This document shows, piece after piece, positions 7,848 to 16,239 of a stretch of 64,000 bases of DNA (positions are counted from its first letter, which is position 1; each line of letters opens with the position of its first letter). This DNA comes from JAGWAJ01 sp026707615 (GTDB taxonomy: Bacteria > Acidobacteriota > Vicinamibacteria > Vicinamibacterales > UBA8438): positions 1,488,001 to 1,552,000 of the forward strand of contig CBDBMW010000012.1 of NCBI GenBank assembly GCA_965207595.1, read 5' to 3'. The notes beneath the pieces are model-generated. The model was not told the DNA's origin and searched no databases. It saw only the letters and a list, made by a program, of their open reading frames with translations. The translations under genes were made by a program, and so were the position numbers.

Positions 7848-10800
7848 TCAGTCGACCGGCGCCAGTCGGACGATGCGGTCGTCGCCGGGGATTGGCTCGC
7901 CGATGCCGTCGCGGTTGCCGGTCGCGACGTACAGGGCGCCGTCGGGGCCGGCGACGACGTCGCTCAGTCGACCGAGCAGGCCGTCGAGCAGCCGCTCCGT
8001 GGCGACGATGCGGCTCGGGTCGGCAGGGTCGAAGCGGACGCGCAGCACGTGCCCGCCGTCCAGGGTGGCCAGGAAGAGATCGTGCCGGAATCCGGGCACG
8101 GCGGCACCGGCGTGGAACGCGGCGCCGCTCGGCGCGGCCGGCGGTGAGAGGCCGAGCACCGCCGGCCGCAAGCCGGGGAGCGGGGCGAAGCCGCCGAGGC
8201 CCGTCGCGATGGGCCACCCGTAGTTCGCGCCGGCCTCGATGCGGTTCAGCTCGCCCGCGCCCGCCCCGCCCGGCTCCGCGAGCCAGAGCTCCCCCGTCAG
8301 TGGGTGCCAGTCGAGCGCCCGCGGGTCGCGGTGGCCCCACGAGTAGACCGGCGACAGGAAGGGGTTGTCGCGCGGGGTGGTGCCGTCCGGCCGGAGGCGG
8401 AGGATCTTCCCGCCGTACGCAGCGAGGTCCTGCGCCGCGTCGCTGTCGTGCGCGTCGCCGACCGTGACGTAGAGCAGGCCGTCGGGGCCGAATCGCAGCC
8501 GTCCTCCGCCGTGCAGGGAGGCGGGCGGCACGCCGTCGAGCAGGGTGCCGGTCGCGACCAGGGCGTCGCCTCCGGCGCGGTAGCGGACCAGGCGGGCCGC
8601 GGGCGCTCCGGCGCGCCAGTCGTCGGTCTGCAGCAGATAGAGGTAGCCGTTGCGGGCGAACTCGGGATCGAGCGCAAGTCCCGAGATGACCGGCCAGCCC
8701 GTGGCGCCGGCCCCGGTGAGCGCGAAGGCGGGCTGCGGAAGGAGCCCGGTGTTCGACAGGATGCGAACGCGGCCCGGGCCCTCGGCCAGGAACAGCCGGC
8801 CGTCGGGAGCGAACGCCAGGCTCCCCGGCGCCACGAGCCCGGTCGCGACCGTCTCGATTCCGAGCTGCATCCCGTCGGCCGCCGTGATTACGCTGCCGTC
8901 GGGCGGCGCCGCGGCGACCCGCGGTTCCATGACGGGGTCCGGCGGCTCCTGGTTCGGTGCGGACGGCAGCCCCGTATCCCCGAGGCCTGCGGCTGCGGCG
9001 GCACCCCCGAGGCCCATCCCGGCGGCCGGCGCCGAGACCCCCGCCCCGCCGGCGCCCGCCCCGCCGGTCAGTTGCGCCCCGTGCAGGGGACGCCCGTAGA
9101 AGAGGAAGTCGTTGCTGAAGAGGCCGCCGGGATTCTGCACCTGCAGGAAGTGCATCCCCGGCGACTGCGGGAGCTGGAGGAAGAGGATCTCCCGCTCGCA
9201 GTCGGGGAGCTCCCCGCTGCGGCACCGGACGCTGCCCGTGACGCGCCGCCCGTCGACGAAGAATCGGGCCCCTTCCTGGATGTGGCGCCCGCTGACCATC
9301 ATGGTCCGGTCGTCCTCGGACAGGACCGGGAACAGCTGCCTGCCCCGCTGCTCGTGCATGGGGCCGGGCGTCCAGAGGGCGGGCTGCGGGTGGTCGGGGC
9401 CCGTGCGGGGCCCGAGGCGACCCGTGAAGGTGCCGACGAACGTGCCGTCGGTCGCCCTGGAGATGAGCTCCGTCCGGCTGAACGATCGCGGCCGGTCCGC
9501 GCTCCGCTCGACGTAGGTGCTGCCGTCGAACTCCAGCGCCGCCGGCGTCGCCCGGTCGCCGTCGATGAACACACCCTCGCCCTGCAGCACGACGGCGCCC
9601 TCGCGGTCGCCGAGCTCGAGGGCCTCGAGCAGCCTGGCCGTCAGCGCGTGGGCGGGTGACGACGGGTTCAGCGTGACCTGGCGCGCGAAGGCGCCGGAGA
9701 AACCGGTGCTGCCCTCCTGCACCATGTCCCAGAAGTGCTGGCGTGCGGGCAGCGAGGCGCCCCACATGCTCCGCTCCGGGAAGCCGGCGTTGCGTTCCCA
9801 CTCCCCACGCAGGTCGATGACGTTCCAGCGCCCCTGGGGCAGGATCAGCCAGCGGTCGTAGGCTCCGCGCCACGTAGGGGCGTCCATGCCGGTGCCGCCG
9901 GTGTTGGTGCTGGTCCAGAACGGCATCCGGTGGCAGTTGCCGCAGACGTTGGTTCTCCCCTGCGCCCCGTCCGGCACGCCGTCGACGTGGAACGCCTCGA
10001 AACCCTCCACCGCGTCGTCGGAGAGCTCGTTCGTGAAGGAGCGCCGCCGCGAGGGCGGGTACGGCACGTTCAGCAGGAACTCGGCCAGGTCGTCGCGCTC
10101 GGCCCCGCTGAGCGCGCCGGCCTGGCCCTCGTCTTTCACGCCGCACTCCCCCACCGCGCACATCGTGGACGCGAGCGTGCTGTCCACCAGTTGCCGCGTG
10201 CAGCTCCGCGGATCGTCCGGGTCGCAGTTCGGCTCGACGGCGCGCCGCGTGCTGGCCGTGTTCACGCCGCCGTAGGGGTCGCCGGGGATTCCGTCCCAGT
10301 GGTAGGGGGCGGTGTCGCGCAGGCCGCGGACCGGCATCGTCGAGCGCGGCGGGATCTGCGTGCAGCCGTCCCGGTCGCAGATGGGCGTGTCGAGCACCCA
10401 GACGAGCTGGTCGGTGTGGCCGTCGGGGTGGCAGCTCTCGCACGAGAAGGTGCCGGTCGACGAGGCGTCGGCGTCGTGGAACGCGATGCGCCCGCGTTTG
10501 ATGATCGCCGGCGTCGGATCGGCGAGGATCACGGTCGCGACCACGCCGGGAGACGCGGGCGTGGAGACGTCCACCAGCGACACGGTGTTGGCGACCGCGT
10601 TCAGGACCCAGGCCCGCGACGGCGCCCCGTCGGCGTCGGATTCGAGGGCGATGCCGCGCGGCACGGCGTCGACCGCCGTCCGCCCGAGCACCTCGCCGCT
10701 CGCCGCGTCGACCGTGAACAGCTTGTCCGATCCGGCCGCGGAGACGACGAGAGTCTCGTCGTCGTCGCTGATCGCGATCGCGAAGGGCGTCGCCAGCGCC

Positions 10801-11933
10801 TCGCCTGCCGCCGGATGCGCCGGAGGCAGCGGCTCGAGCTCGATGAACTCGGGGTCGCCGCACGAGCCGCCGCCGCAGTCGATGCGCGTGATCCGGTTCA
10901 GGAAGGCCCGGTTCTCCAGCTCGGCGAGGCCCTCGCCGGCGGTGCCCGCGCGTCCGTTGGCATCGTTGCGCGCATCGGCCTGGGCCACGAAGACCTCGCC
11001 CCCGGAGTCGACGGCGAGTCCGTAGAGAAGCGTGCCGACCGTGTCGACCACCTCGACCAGCGCGTCGGTGGTCGTGTCGAACACGTAGAGGTCGCGGTCG
11101 GGGACGTCGGGGTGCTTCACGATGTCGACGGTGATGCCGAGCGACAGGACGTTGTTGTTGTCGACCACGTGCTCCTGCGCGTCGAAGGTGCAGAGCTCGC
11201 CGTCGATCTCGCCGCGGCAGCCGGAGATCTGGGTCCGGTTGTTCGACTCGAACGGGATGACGTAGAGACGCTCGCCGCGGACGGCGAGGGCCCGCGGGTC
11301 CTGGGCCCTGATGTCGATGTAACGGGTGACCCGCCGCGCCGCCACGTCGACGATGGCGACCTGGTTCTGCGACGACAGCGCGACGTAGGCCTTCTCGTCG
11401 CTGGCGAAGGCGATCCCCACCGGCTCGTCGAAGCGGGTCGCGCCGCTGAAGGTGCCGATGTCCTGCACGGTGGCGATCACCTGCAGGTAGGTCGGGCTGG
11501 CGGAATCGGCGTCGATCACGCTGACCGAGTCGGAGACGTGGTTCGCCACCCACACCTCCTTCCCGTCCGGCCGCACCGCAAGTCCGACCGGGTCGACGCC
11601 GACGCGGATGCGGGCGGTGACCGTGCGGCTCGCGGCATCGATCACGTCGACGGTGTCGGCGGGCGTGTTCGCGACGAAGACGGAGCCTCCGGCGATGGCG
11701 ATCGGCGACGCGTGGGGGCTCATGAACGTGAGGTGGCCCACGTCTTCGGGGATGGCGCCGGGGGCCAGGGAACGCGCCGCCTCGACGAACCGGGGCGCAC
11801 CGGGAGCCGCGCCTCCGATCGGCCCGCCGACGTCGCCCTGGCGCGCATGGGAGACCGCGAACCCGCAGACGGCGAGGCCGGCGACAAGGGTCGCGGCTCG
11901 CCGTCCATGTCGGAAGCCCCGCATGTCGCGCAT
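7848..11933 (-). CDS. Secreted fusion: YVTN beta-propeller, di-haem cytochrome c region, PQQ-type sugar dehydrogenase
   Basis: A 1361-residue exported protein. After a signal segment (about 1-33) comes a YVTN propeller to about 480 (VFVANTPADTVDVIDAASRT, VGLAVRPDGKEVWVANH). A cytochrome-like region follows with two haem c sites, CESCH (498-502) and CGNCH (664-668). A beta-rich domain lies near 870-950, then an Ala/Gly/Pro linker. A soluble glucose/aldose dehydrogenase propeller (PF07995-like) fills about 1020-1361 (LAFAPDGRLFLAEGPGRVRI; LYVTVGDAHDSDAAQDL; YSWGHRDPRALDWHP). It could oxidise a sugar with PQQ and pass electrons to its own haems. The start may be ATG 11933 or 11924; the divergent ankyrin gene starts 18 bp away. 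Confidence 0.85.
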   Translation of the reverse strand: MRDMRGFRHGRRAATLVAGLAVCGFAVSHARQGDVGGPIGGAAPGAPRFVEAARSLAPGAIPEDVGHLTFMSPHASPIAIAGGSVFVANTPADTVDVIDAASRTVTARIRVGVDPVGLAVRPDGKEVWVANHVSDSVSVIDADSASPTYLQVIATVQDIGTFSGATRFDEPVGIAFASDEKAYVALSSQNQVAIVDVAARRVTRYIDIRAQDPRALAVRGERLYVIPFESNNRTQISGCRGEIDGELCTFDAQEHVVDNNNVLSLGITVDIVKHPDVPDRDLYVFDTTTDALVEVVDTVGTLLYGLAVDSGGEVFVAQADARNDANGRAGTAGEGLAELENRAFLNRITRIDCGGGSCGDPEFIELEPLPPAHPAAGEALATPFAIAISDDDETLVVSAAGSDKLFTVDAASGEVLGRTAVDAVPRGIALESDADGAPSRAWVLNAVANTVSLVDVSTPASPGVVATVILADPTPAIIKRGRIAFHDADASSTGTFSCESCHPDGHTDQLVWVLDTPICDRDGCTQIPPRSTMPVRGLRDTAPYHWDGIPGDPYGGVNTASTRRAVEPNCDPDDPRSCTRQLVDSTLASTMCAVGECGVKDEGQAGALSGAERDDLAEFLLNVPYPPSRRRSFTNELSDDAVEGFEAFHVDGVPDGAQGRTNVCGNCHRMPFWTSTNTGGTGMDAPTWRGAYDRWLILPQGRWNVIDLRGEWERNAGFPERSMWGASLPARQHFWDMVQEGSTGFSGAFARQVTLNPSSPAHALTARLLEALELGDREGAVVLQGEGVFIDGDRATPAALEFDGSTYVERSADRPRSFSRTELISRATDGTFVGTFTGRLGPRTGPDHPQPALWTPGPMHEQRGRQLFPVLSEDDRTMMVSGRHIQEGARFFVDGRRVTGSVRCRSGELPDCEREILFLQLPQSPGMHFLQVQNPGGLFSNDFLFYGRPLHGAQLTGGAGAGGAGVSAPAAGMGLGGAAAAAGLGDTGLPSAPNQEPPDPVMEPRVAAAPPDGSVITAADGMQLGIETVATGLVAPGSLAFAPDGRLFLAEGPGRVRILSNTGLLPQPAFALTGAGATGWPVISGLALDPEFARNGYLYLLQTDDWRAGAPAARLVRYRAGGDALVATGTLLDGVPPASLHGGGRLRFGPDGLLYVTVGDAHDSDAAQDLAAYGGKILRLRPDGTTPRDNPFLSPVYSWGHRDPRALDWHPLTGELWLAEPGGAGAGELNRIEAGANYGWPIATGLGGFAPLPGLRPAVLGLSPPAAPSGAAFHAGAAVPGFRHDLFLATLDGGHVLRVRFDPADPSRIVATERLLDGLLGRLSDVVAGPDGALYVATGNRDGIGEPIPGDDRIVRLAPVD

Positions 11934-11941
11934 AGTACGAT
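11932..11941. promoter_or_regulatory. Overlapping divergent -10-like elements
   Basis: ATAGTACGAT reads as TACGAT on the plus strand (11936-11941) and TACTAT on the minus strand (11932-11937). Each is a TANNNT-type -10 element, placed so that transcription would start at or within a few bases of ATG 11952 (ankyrin protein) and ATG 11924 (propeller fusion). This would give two leaderless messages from one short divergent promoter. No convincing -35 boxes are seen. Confidence 0.3.
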
Positions 11942-11951
11942 AGCGGCCGGC

Positions 11952-13595
11952 ATGCGGGGCTCGTTCATGATGCGAACGCGCTGCCTCTCGGGCTCTCAGG
12001 CGACTGGGCTGCCTTTCGCCGCCGCGCTCGCCGCCGCGGTCTTGGTGGTCGAGGCCTCCGGCGTGGCGGCTGTCCGGGAGGCAGGAGCGCAGGCGGTCGC
12101 CTCGCACGGCACCGCCCTCGCCGACGCCGCCGAACGGGGCGACGCCGAGGCGGTCCGCGGGCTGCTGGCGGAGGGGGCGGATCCGGATGCGGCGCAGGGG
12201 GACGGGGCGACCGCGATCCATTGGTCCGCCTACCGCGACGACGCGGAGATGGTGGCGGCGCTGATCCAGGCCGGGGCGGATGTCCAGCGCGCGAACCGCT
12301 ACGGGGTGACGCCGCTGGCGCTCGCCGCGCGCAACGGCGGCGCGGCGATCATCACGCAGCTCCTCGCGGCCGGCGCCGACCCGAACGACCCGCGGCAGGC
12401 GGTGCGGGCCGGCGAGACGCCGCTGATGCTCGCGGCACGCTCCGGGCGGGTCGCGGCCGTCGAGCTGCTGGCCGCGGCGGGCGCCGACGTCGACGCGCAG
12501 GAGACCTGGAACCGGCAGTCGGCGCTGATGTGGGCGGCGGCCGAGGGGCACGCCGGGGTCGTCGAGACGCTCCTCGCGCGCGGCGCCGACGTCGAGGCGC
12601 GCTCGGGCAGCGGCGCCACACCGCTCCTGTTCGCCGCGCGCAAGGGGTGCCTGGACTGCGTCCGCGCCCTGCTCGCGGCCGGGGCCGACGTGAACGAGCG
12701 GCGGCCCGACGGGGCGACGCCGCTCCTCGTGGCCGTGGTCAACGGACACGAGGACCTCGTGGACCTGCTGCTCGCGCGCGGCGCGGACCCGAACGCCGAG
12801 GGCGGCTCGACGCGGCTCACCGTGCAGGGCATGCGGGCGCGGGCGGTGCCGTTCCGGATCCGCAAGCTGGGCTACAGCGAGCGCGAGTCCGAGGGGATCA
12901 TGCCCGGCAACGTCTTCGGGCGGCCGCTGCAGGCCGCGGTGCACGTCGCCAACTGGCACATCAGCGACCAGTTCATCGTCGTGCGCCTCGACCGGATGCG
13001 GGTGCTCCGGTCGCTGCTGGCCCACGGCGCCGACGTCAACGGCCGGAACTCGATGGAGGAGCCCCGCTGGTCGGGGGCCCGCTACCGCCGCCACATGACC
13101 GGCGCCACGGCGTTCATGCTGGCCGCGAAGGCGGCCGACGTCGAGGTGATGCGGTTGCTCCTCGAGCACGGCGCCGACCCGACGATCGACACCGAGGACG
13201 GGATCACGCCGCTGATGGCGGCGGCCGGCATCTCGTGGGCCTCGAACCAGGACCGCGCCAGCGAGGCGCAGGTGCTCGAGGCGGTCCGGCTGCTGGTGGA
13301 GGAGCTCGGCGCCGACGTCAATGCCGTGAGCGACGTCGGCGAGACGCCAATGCACGCCGCCGCCTACCGGGGCGCCAACAGCGTCGTGCAGTACCTCTTC
13401 GAGCGGGGCGCGGAGCTCGACGTGGCGGCCCTCGATGGCCGCACGCCCCTCCGCGTCGCCGACGGCGTCGAGTACGGCAACTCGTTCGCCGCCCACCCGC
13501 ACACCGCGGCGCTCCTGCGCGAGCTCGGGGCGCGGGAGATCGAGTGTCCGGCGCCCTGCGCGGCGGCCATTCCGGAGGAGGCGCTCGGGCGATGA
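11952..13595 (+). CDS. Secreted ankyrin-repeat protein
   Basis: A 547-residue protein with an N-terminal hydrophobic export segment (GLPFAAALAAAVLVVEASGV) followed by about ten ankyrin repeats (for example GVTPLALAARNGGAAIITQL and GATPLLVAVVNGHEDLVDLL). A non-repeat insertion around residues 285-340 interrupts the array before it resumes. Ankyrin arrays mediate protein-protein contacts; in this bacterial group they often sit beside DUF1592 cytochromes. Possible starts are ATG 11952, 11967 and 11970. The stop overlaps the start of the DUF1592 gene (ATGA), so the two are co-translated, implying that the ankyrin protein works with that cytochrome in the periplasm. Confidence 0.88.
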   Translation: MRGSFMMRTRCLSGSQATGLPFAAALAAAVLVVEASGVAAVREAGAQAVASHGTALADAAERGDAEAVRGLLAEGADPDAAQGDGATAIHWSAYRDDAEMVAALIQAGADVQRANRYGVTPLALAARNGGAAIITQLLAAGADPNDPRQAVRAGETPLMLAARSGRVAAVELLAAAGADVDAQETWNRQSALMWAAAEGHAGVVETLLARGADVEARSGSGATPLLFAARKGCLDCVRALLAAGADVNERRPDGATPLLVAVVNGHEDLVDLLLARGADPNAEGGSTRLTVQGMRARAVPFRIRKLGYSERESEGIMPGNVFGRPLQAAVHVANWHISDQFIVVRLDRMRVLRSLLAHGADVNGRNSMEEPRWSGARYRRHMTGATAFMLAAKAADVEVMRLLLEHGADPTIDTEDGITPLMAAAGISWASNQDRASEAQVLEAVRLLVEELGADVNAVSDVGETPMHAAAYRGANSVVQYLFERGAELDVAALDGRTPLRVADGVEYGNSFAAHPHTAALLRELGAREIECPAPCAAAIPEEALGR

Positions 13596-16102
13596 AGGAC
13601 CGACGGACGTCGGGATGGCTGGGGCGGATCGGCCGGGCCGGCCTGGCGCTGAGCCTGGCGAGCGGCCTCACCGCGACCGCCTACGGCGCGCAGGGCGAGC
13701 CGCCGCCGCAGGACGTGCTGCAGCGCTACTGCTTCGCCTGCCACAACGCCCGCGCCCGGACGGCCGGCCTCGCGCTCGACACCTTCGACATGGCGCAGGC
13801 GGGCGACCACCCCGCGGTCTGGGAGGCGGTGGTCCGCAAGCTCCGCACCGGTGCGATGCCGCCGGCAGGCCGGCCGCGGCCCGACCGCGCCACTTACGAC
13901 GCCGTCGTCGCCTGGCTCGAGACGGCGCTCGACCGGGCGGCCGAGGCGCGCCCCGATCCCGGCCGGCCGACGCTGCACCGCCTGAACCGGGCCGAGTACC
14001 GCAACGCCGTCCGTGATCTGCTGGCCGTCGAGATCGACGTCGGCCTGCTCCCGGCCGACAACGCCGCCTACGGATTCGACAACAACGCCGACGCGCTGAC
14101 GCTCTCTTCGGCGCTCACCGAGCGCTACCTGGGCGCCGCGGCGCGGATCGCGGAGCTGGCCCTCGGACGCCCGCGGGGAACGCCGGCCCCCGAGACGATC
14201 CTCATCCCGACGGACCGCGACCAGGGCGTCCGCTGGAGCGACGAGCTGCCGTTCGGCTCGCGGGGCGGCGGCGCGTTCCGCTACCACTTCCCGGCCGACG
14301 GCGAGTACCGCTTCGAGATGCGGCCCAAGGAGAGCGGCGTCGCGGGCGGCTTCCTGGGCATCACCGACGAGCCGCACCAGCTCGACGTGAGCATCGACGG
14401 CGATCGGGTCTGGAGCGGCGTCGTCGAGCGGCCGGAGGGGGTGCGCGGCGACGAGCGCAACCGGCGCATCCTGGCGAGCATGCGCTTCCGGGCCCCGGTC
14501 TCCGCCGGTCCGCGACTGGTCCAGGTCTACTTCGCGGCGAAGACCTCGGCCTACGTCGAGGACCTGTTCGACCCCGACCTGCGCCGCGACCCCTACCGGG
14601 CCGCGAGCGGCGAACCGGTCGTCTCCAGCGTGACCATCACCGGTCCGTTGCCGGAGACGGCGGCGCCCGGCGATTCGCCCAGCCGCCGCAAGCTGCTCGT
14701 CTGCACGCCGTCTGCGACGTCAGCGCCGGTTCCCGCCTCGGCGCCGTCTGCGACGGCTGTCCCGTCCACCGGAGCGGTCCCGTCAGCCACGGCAGCGCCG
14801 CCAGCCCCGGCCGCCGTTGCCGCCGCGTCCGGGGAAGACGCGGCGGCCTGCGCGCGGGAGGTCATCTCGACCCTGGCCCGGCGCGCCTACCGGCGTCCGG
14901 TGACCGACGCGGACCTCGACGTTCCGCTCGCTCTCTACCGCGAGGGCGCTGCCCGGGGCGGCTTCGAGGCGGGCATCGAGCTCGCGGTGCGCGGCATCCT
15001 GGTCAGCCCCGGCTTCCTGTTCCGCTTCGAGGATCAGCCGGCGTCGGCGGAACCCGGAACGCCGTACCGCATCTCGGACCTGGAGCTGGCCTCGCGCCTG
15101 TCGTTCTTTCTCTGGAGCAGCATCCCGGACGACGAGCTGGTAGACGTCGCGGTTGCCGGGGAGCTCGGCCGCCCGGAGGTGCTCCGCGGGCAGGTGGCGC
15201 GGATGCTGGCCGACCCGCGCGCGCAGGCGCTGGTCGACAACTTCGCCGGCCAGTGGCTGCACATCCGCAACGTGCCGGGCTACCGGCCGAGCCCCGAGCT
15301 GCTGTTCCACTTCGACGACAACCTGCGGCAGGCGTTCGAGCAGGAGACGAAGCTCTTCTTCGCGAGCATCGTGCGCGAGGACCGCAGCGTGCTCGACCTG
15401 CTCGACGCCGACTACACGTATCTCAACGAGCGCCTCGCCCGGCACTACGGCATCCCGGGCGTCCACGGCGAGCGCTTCCGGCGCGTGACGCTGCCCGCGG
15501 ACAGCGTGCGCCGCGGGCTGCTCGGGCAGGGGTCGATCCTGACCGGCACCTCGCGCGCCAACCGCACGTCACCGGTGATCCGCGGCAAGTGGATCCTGGA
15601 GAACCTCCTCGGCACGCCGCCTCCGCCTCCGCCGCCCGACGTCCCCGATCTCGTCGAGGAGCGCGACCCGCGGAAGGTGCTCCCGATGCGCGAGCAGATG
15701 GCGCTCCACCGCGCGAACCCGGTCTGCGCCGCCTGCCACGCCCAGATGGACCAGCTCGGCTTCGCGCTCGAGAACTTCGACGCCATCGGCGAGTGGCGCG
15801 ACATCTACGCCTCCGGCCTCCCCATCGACGCCTCGGCGGAGTTCCCCGACGGCACCACGTTCGACGGCCCGGCGGAGCTCCGCGAGCTGCTGCTCAGCTA
15901 CTCGGACGACTTCCTGCTCACGGTCGCCGATCGCCTGCTGACCTACGCCCTCGGCCGCGGCCTCGAAGCGGCCGACATGCCCGCCGTCCGACGCATCCTC
16001 CGCGACGCCGCGCCCGACGATCACCGCTTCGCGTCCCTCGTCCAGGGCGTCGTCGCGAGCCTCCCCTTCCGGATGCGGATGGCGCAGGATCGGACCAACT
16101 GA
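13592..16102 (+). CDS. DUF1592/DUF1588/DUF1585-type cytochrome protein
   Basis: An 836-residue exported protein. A signal peptide (about 1-34) is followed by a planctomycete-type cytochrome domain with CFACH (Cys47, Cys50, His51). DUF1587 (LHRLNRAEYRNAVRDLL), a carbohydrate-binding-like sandwich, DUF1595 (CAREVISTLARRAYRRPV), DUF1592 (LASRLSFFLWSSIPDDEL), DUF1588 (SILTGTSRANRTSPVIRGKW, then CAACH at 712-716) and DUF1585 (a C-terminal helical end) follow in order. The family is thought to act in extracellular electron transfer or polymer oxidation; the reaction is not established. Between the two cysteines preceding DUF1595 lies an unusual Ala/Pro/Ser/Thr insertion of about 40 residues (near 370-412). 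Its partner DUF1552 gene is 1.4 kb downstream, separated by an ATPase gene. Confidence 0.93.
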   Translation: MKDRRTSGWLGRIGRAGLALSLASGLTATAYGAQGEPPPQDVLQRYCFACHNARARTAGLALDTFDMAQAGDHPAVWEAVVRKLRTGAMPPAGRPRPDRATYDAVVAWLETALDRAAEARPDPGRPTLHRLNRAEYRNAVRDLLAVEIDVGLLPADNAAYGFDNNADALTLSSALTERYLGAAARIAELALGRPRGTPAPETILIPTDRDQGVRWSDELPFGSRGGGAFRYHFPADGEYRFEMRPKESGVAGGFLGITDEPHQLDVSIDGDRVWSGVVERPEGVRGDERNRRILASMRFRAPVSAGPRLVQVYFAAKTSAYVEDLFDPDLRRDPYRAASGEPVVSSVTITGPLPETAAPGDSPSRRKLLVCTPSATSAPVPASAPSATAVPSTGAVPSATAAPPAPAAVAAASGEDAAACAREVISTLARRAYRRPVTDADLDVPLALYREGAARGGFEAGIELAVRGILVSPGFLFRFEDQPASAEPGTPYRISDLELASRLSFFLWSSIPDDELVDVAVAGELGRPEVLRGQVARMLADPRAQALVDNFAGQWLHIRNVPGYRPSPELLFHFDDNLRQAFEQETKLFFASIVREDRSVLDLLDADYTYLNERLARHYGIPGVHGERFRRVTLPADSVRRGLLGQGSILTGTSRANRTSPVIRGKWILENLLGTPPPPPPPDVPDLVEERDPRKVLPMREQMALHRANPVCAACHAQMDQLGFALENFDAIGEWRDIYASGLPIDASAEFPDGTTFDGPAELRELLLSYSDDFLLTVADRLLTYALGRGLEAADMPAVRRILRDAAPDDHRFASLVQGVVASLPFRMRMAQDRTN

Positions 16103-16204
16103 CCGGCTCTGCAGACGCTCGCCGGATCCTCCGTGCGCAACCGCCGAGAGCTCGGTTTCACCCAGGGGTCCGTCCCGCGAAGGCGGAGAGCGGGCCGTGT
16201 TAGG

Positions 16205-16239
16205 CTTGCAATTACGGAGTTCCATTCCGAGATTGCAAG
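16205..16239. promoter_or_regulatory. 35-bp palindrome immediately before the DUF4143 ATPase start
   Basis: CTTGCAAT (16205-16212) pairs with ATTGCAAG (16232-16239), and CGGA (16215-16218) pairs with TCCG (16226-16229), all about one centre at 16222. The palindrome ends at the base before the GTG start, leaving no room for a separate Shine-Dalgarno. It is most simply an operator or an element of the mobile cassette; it also differs sharply from the surrounding GC-rich sequence. A recognition protein cannot be named. Confidence 0.55.
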
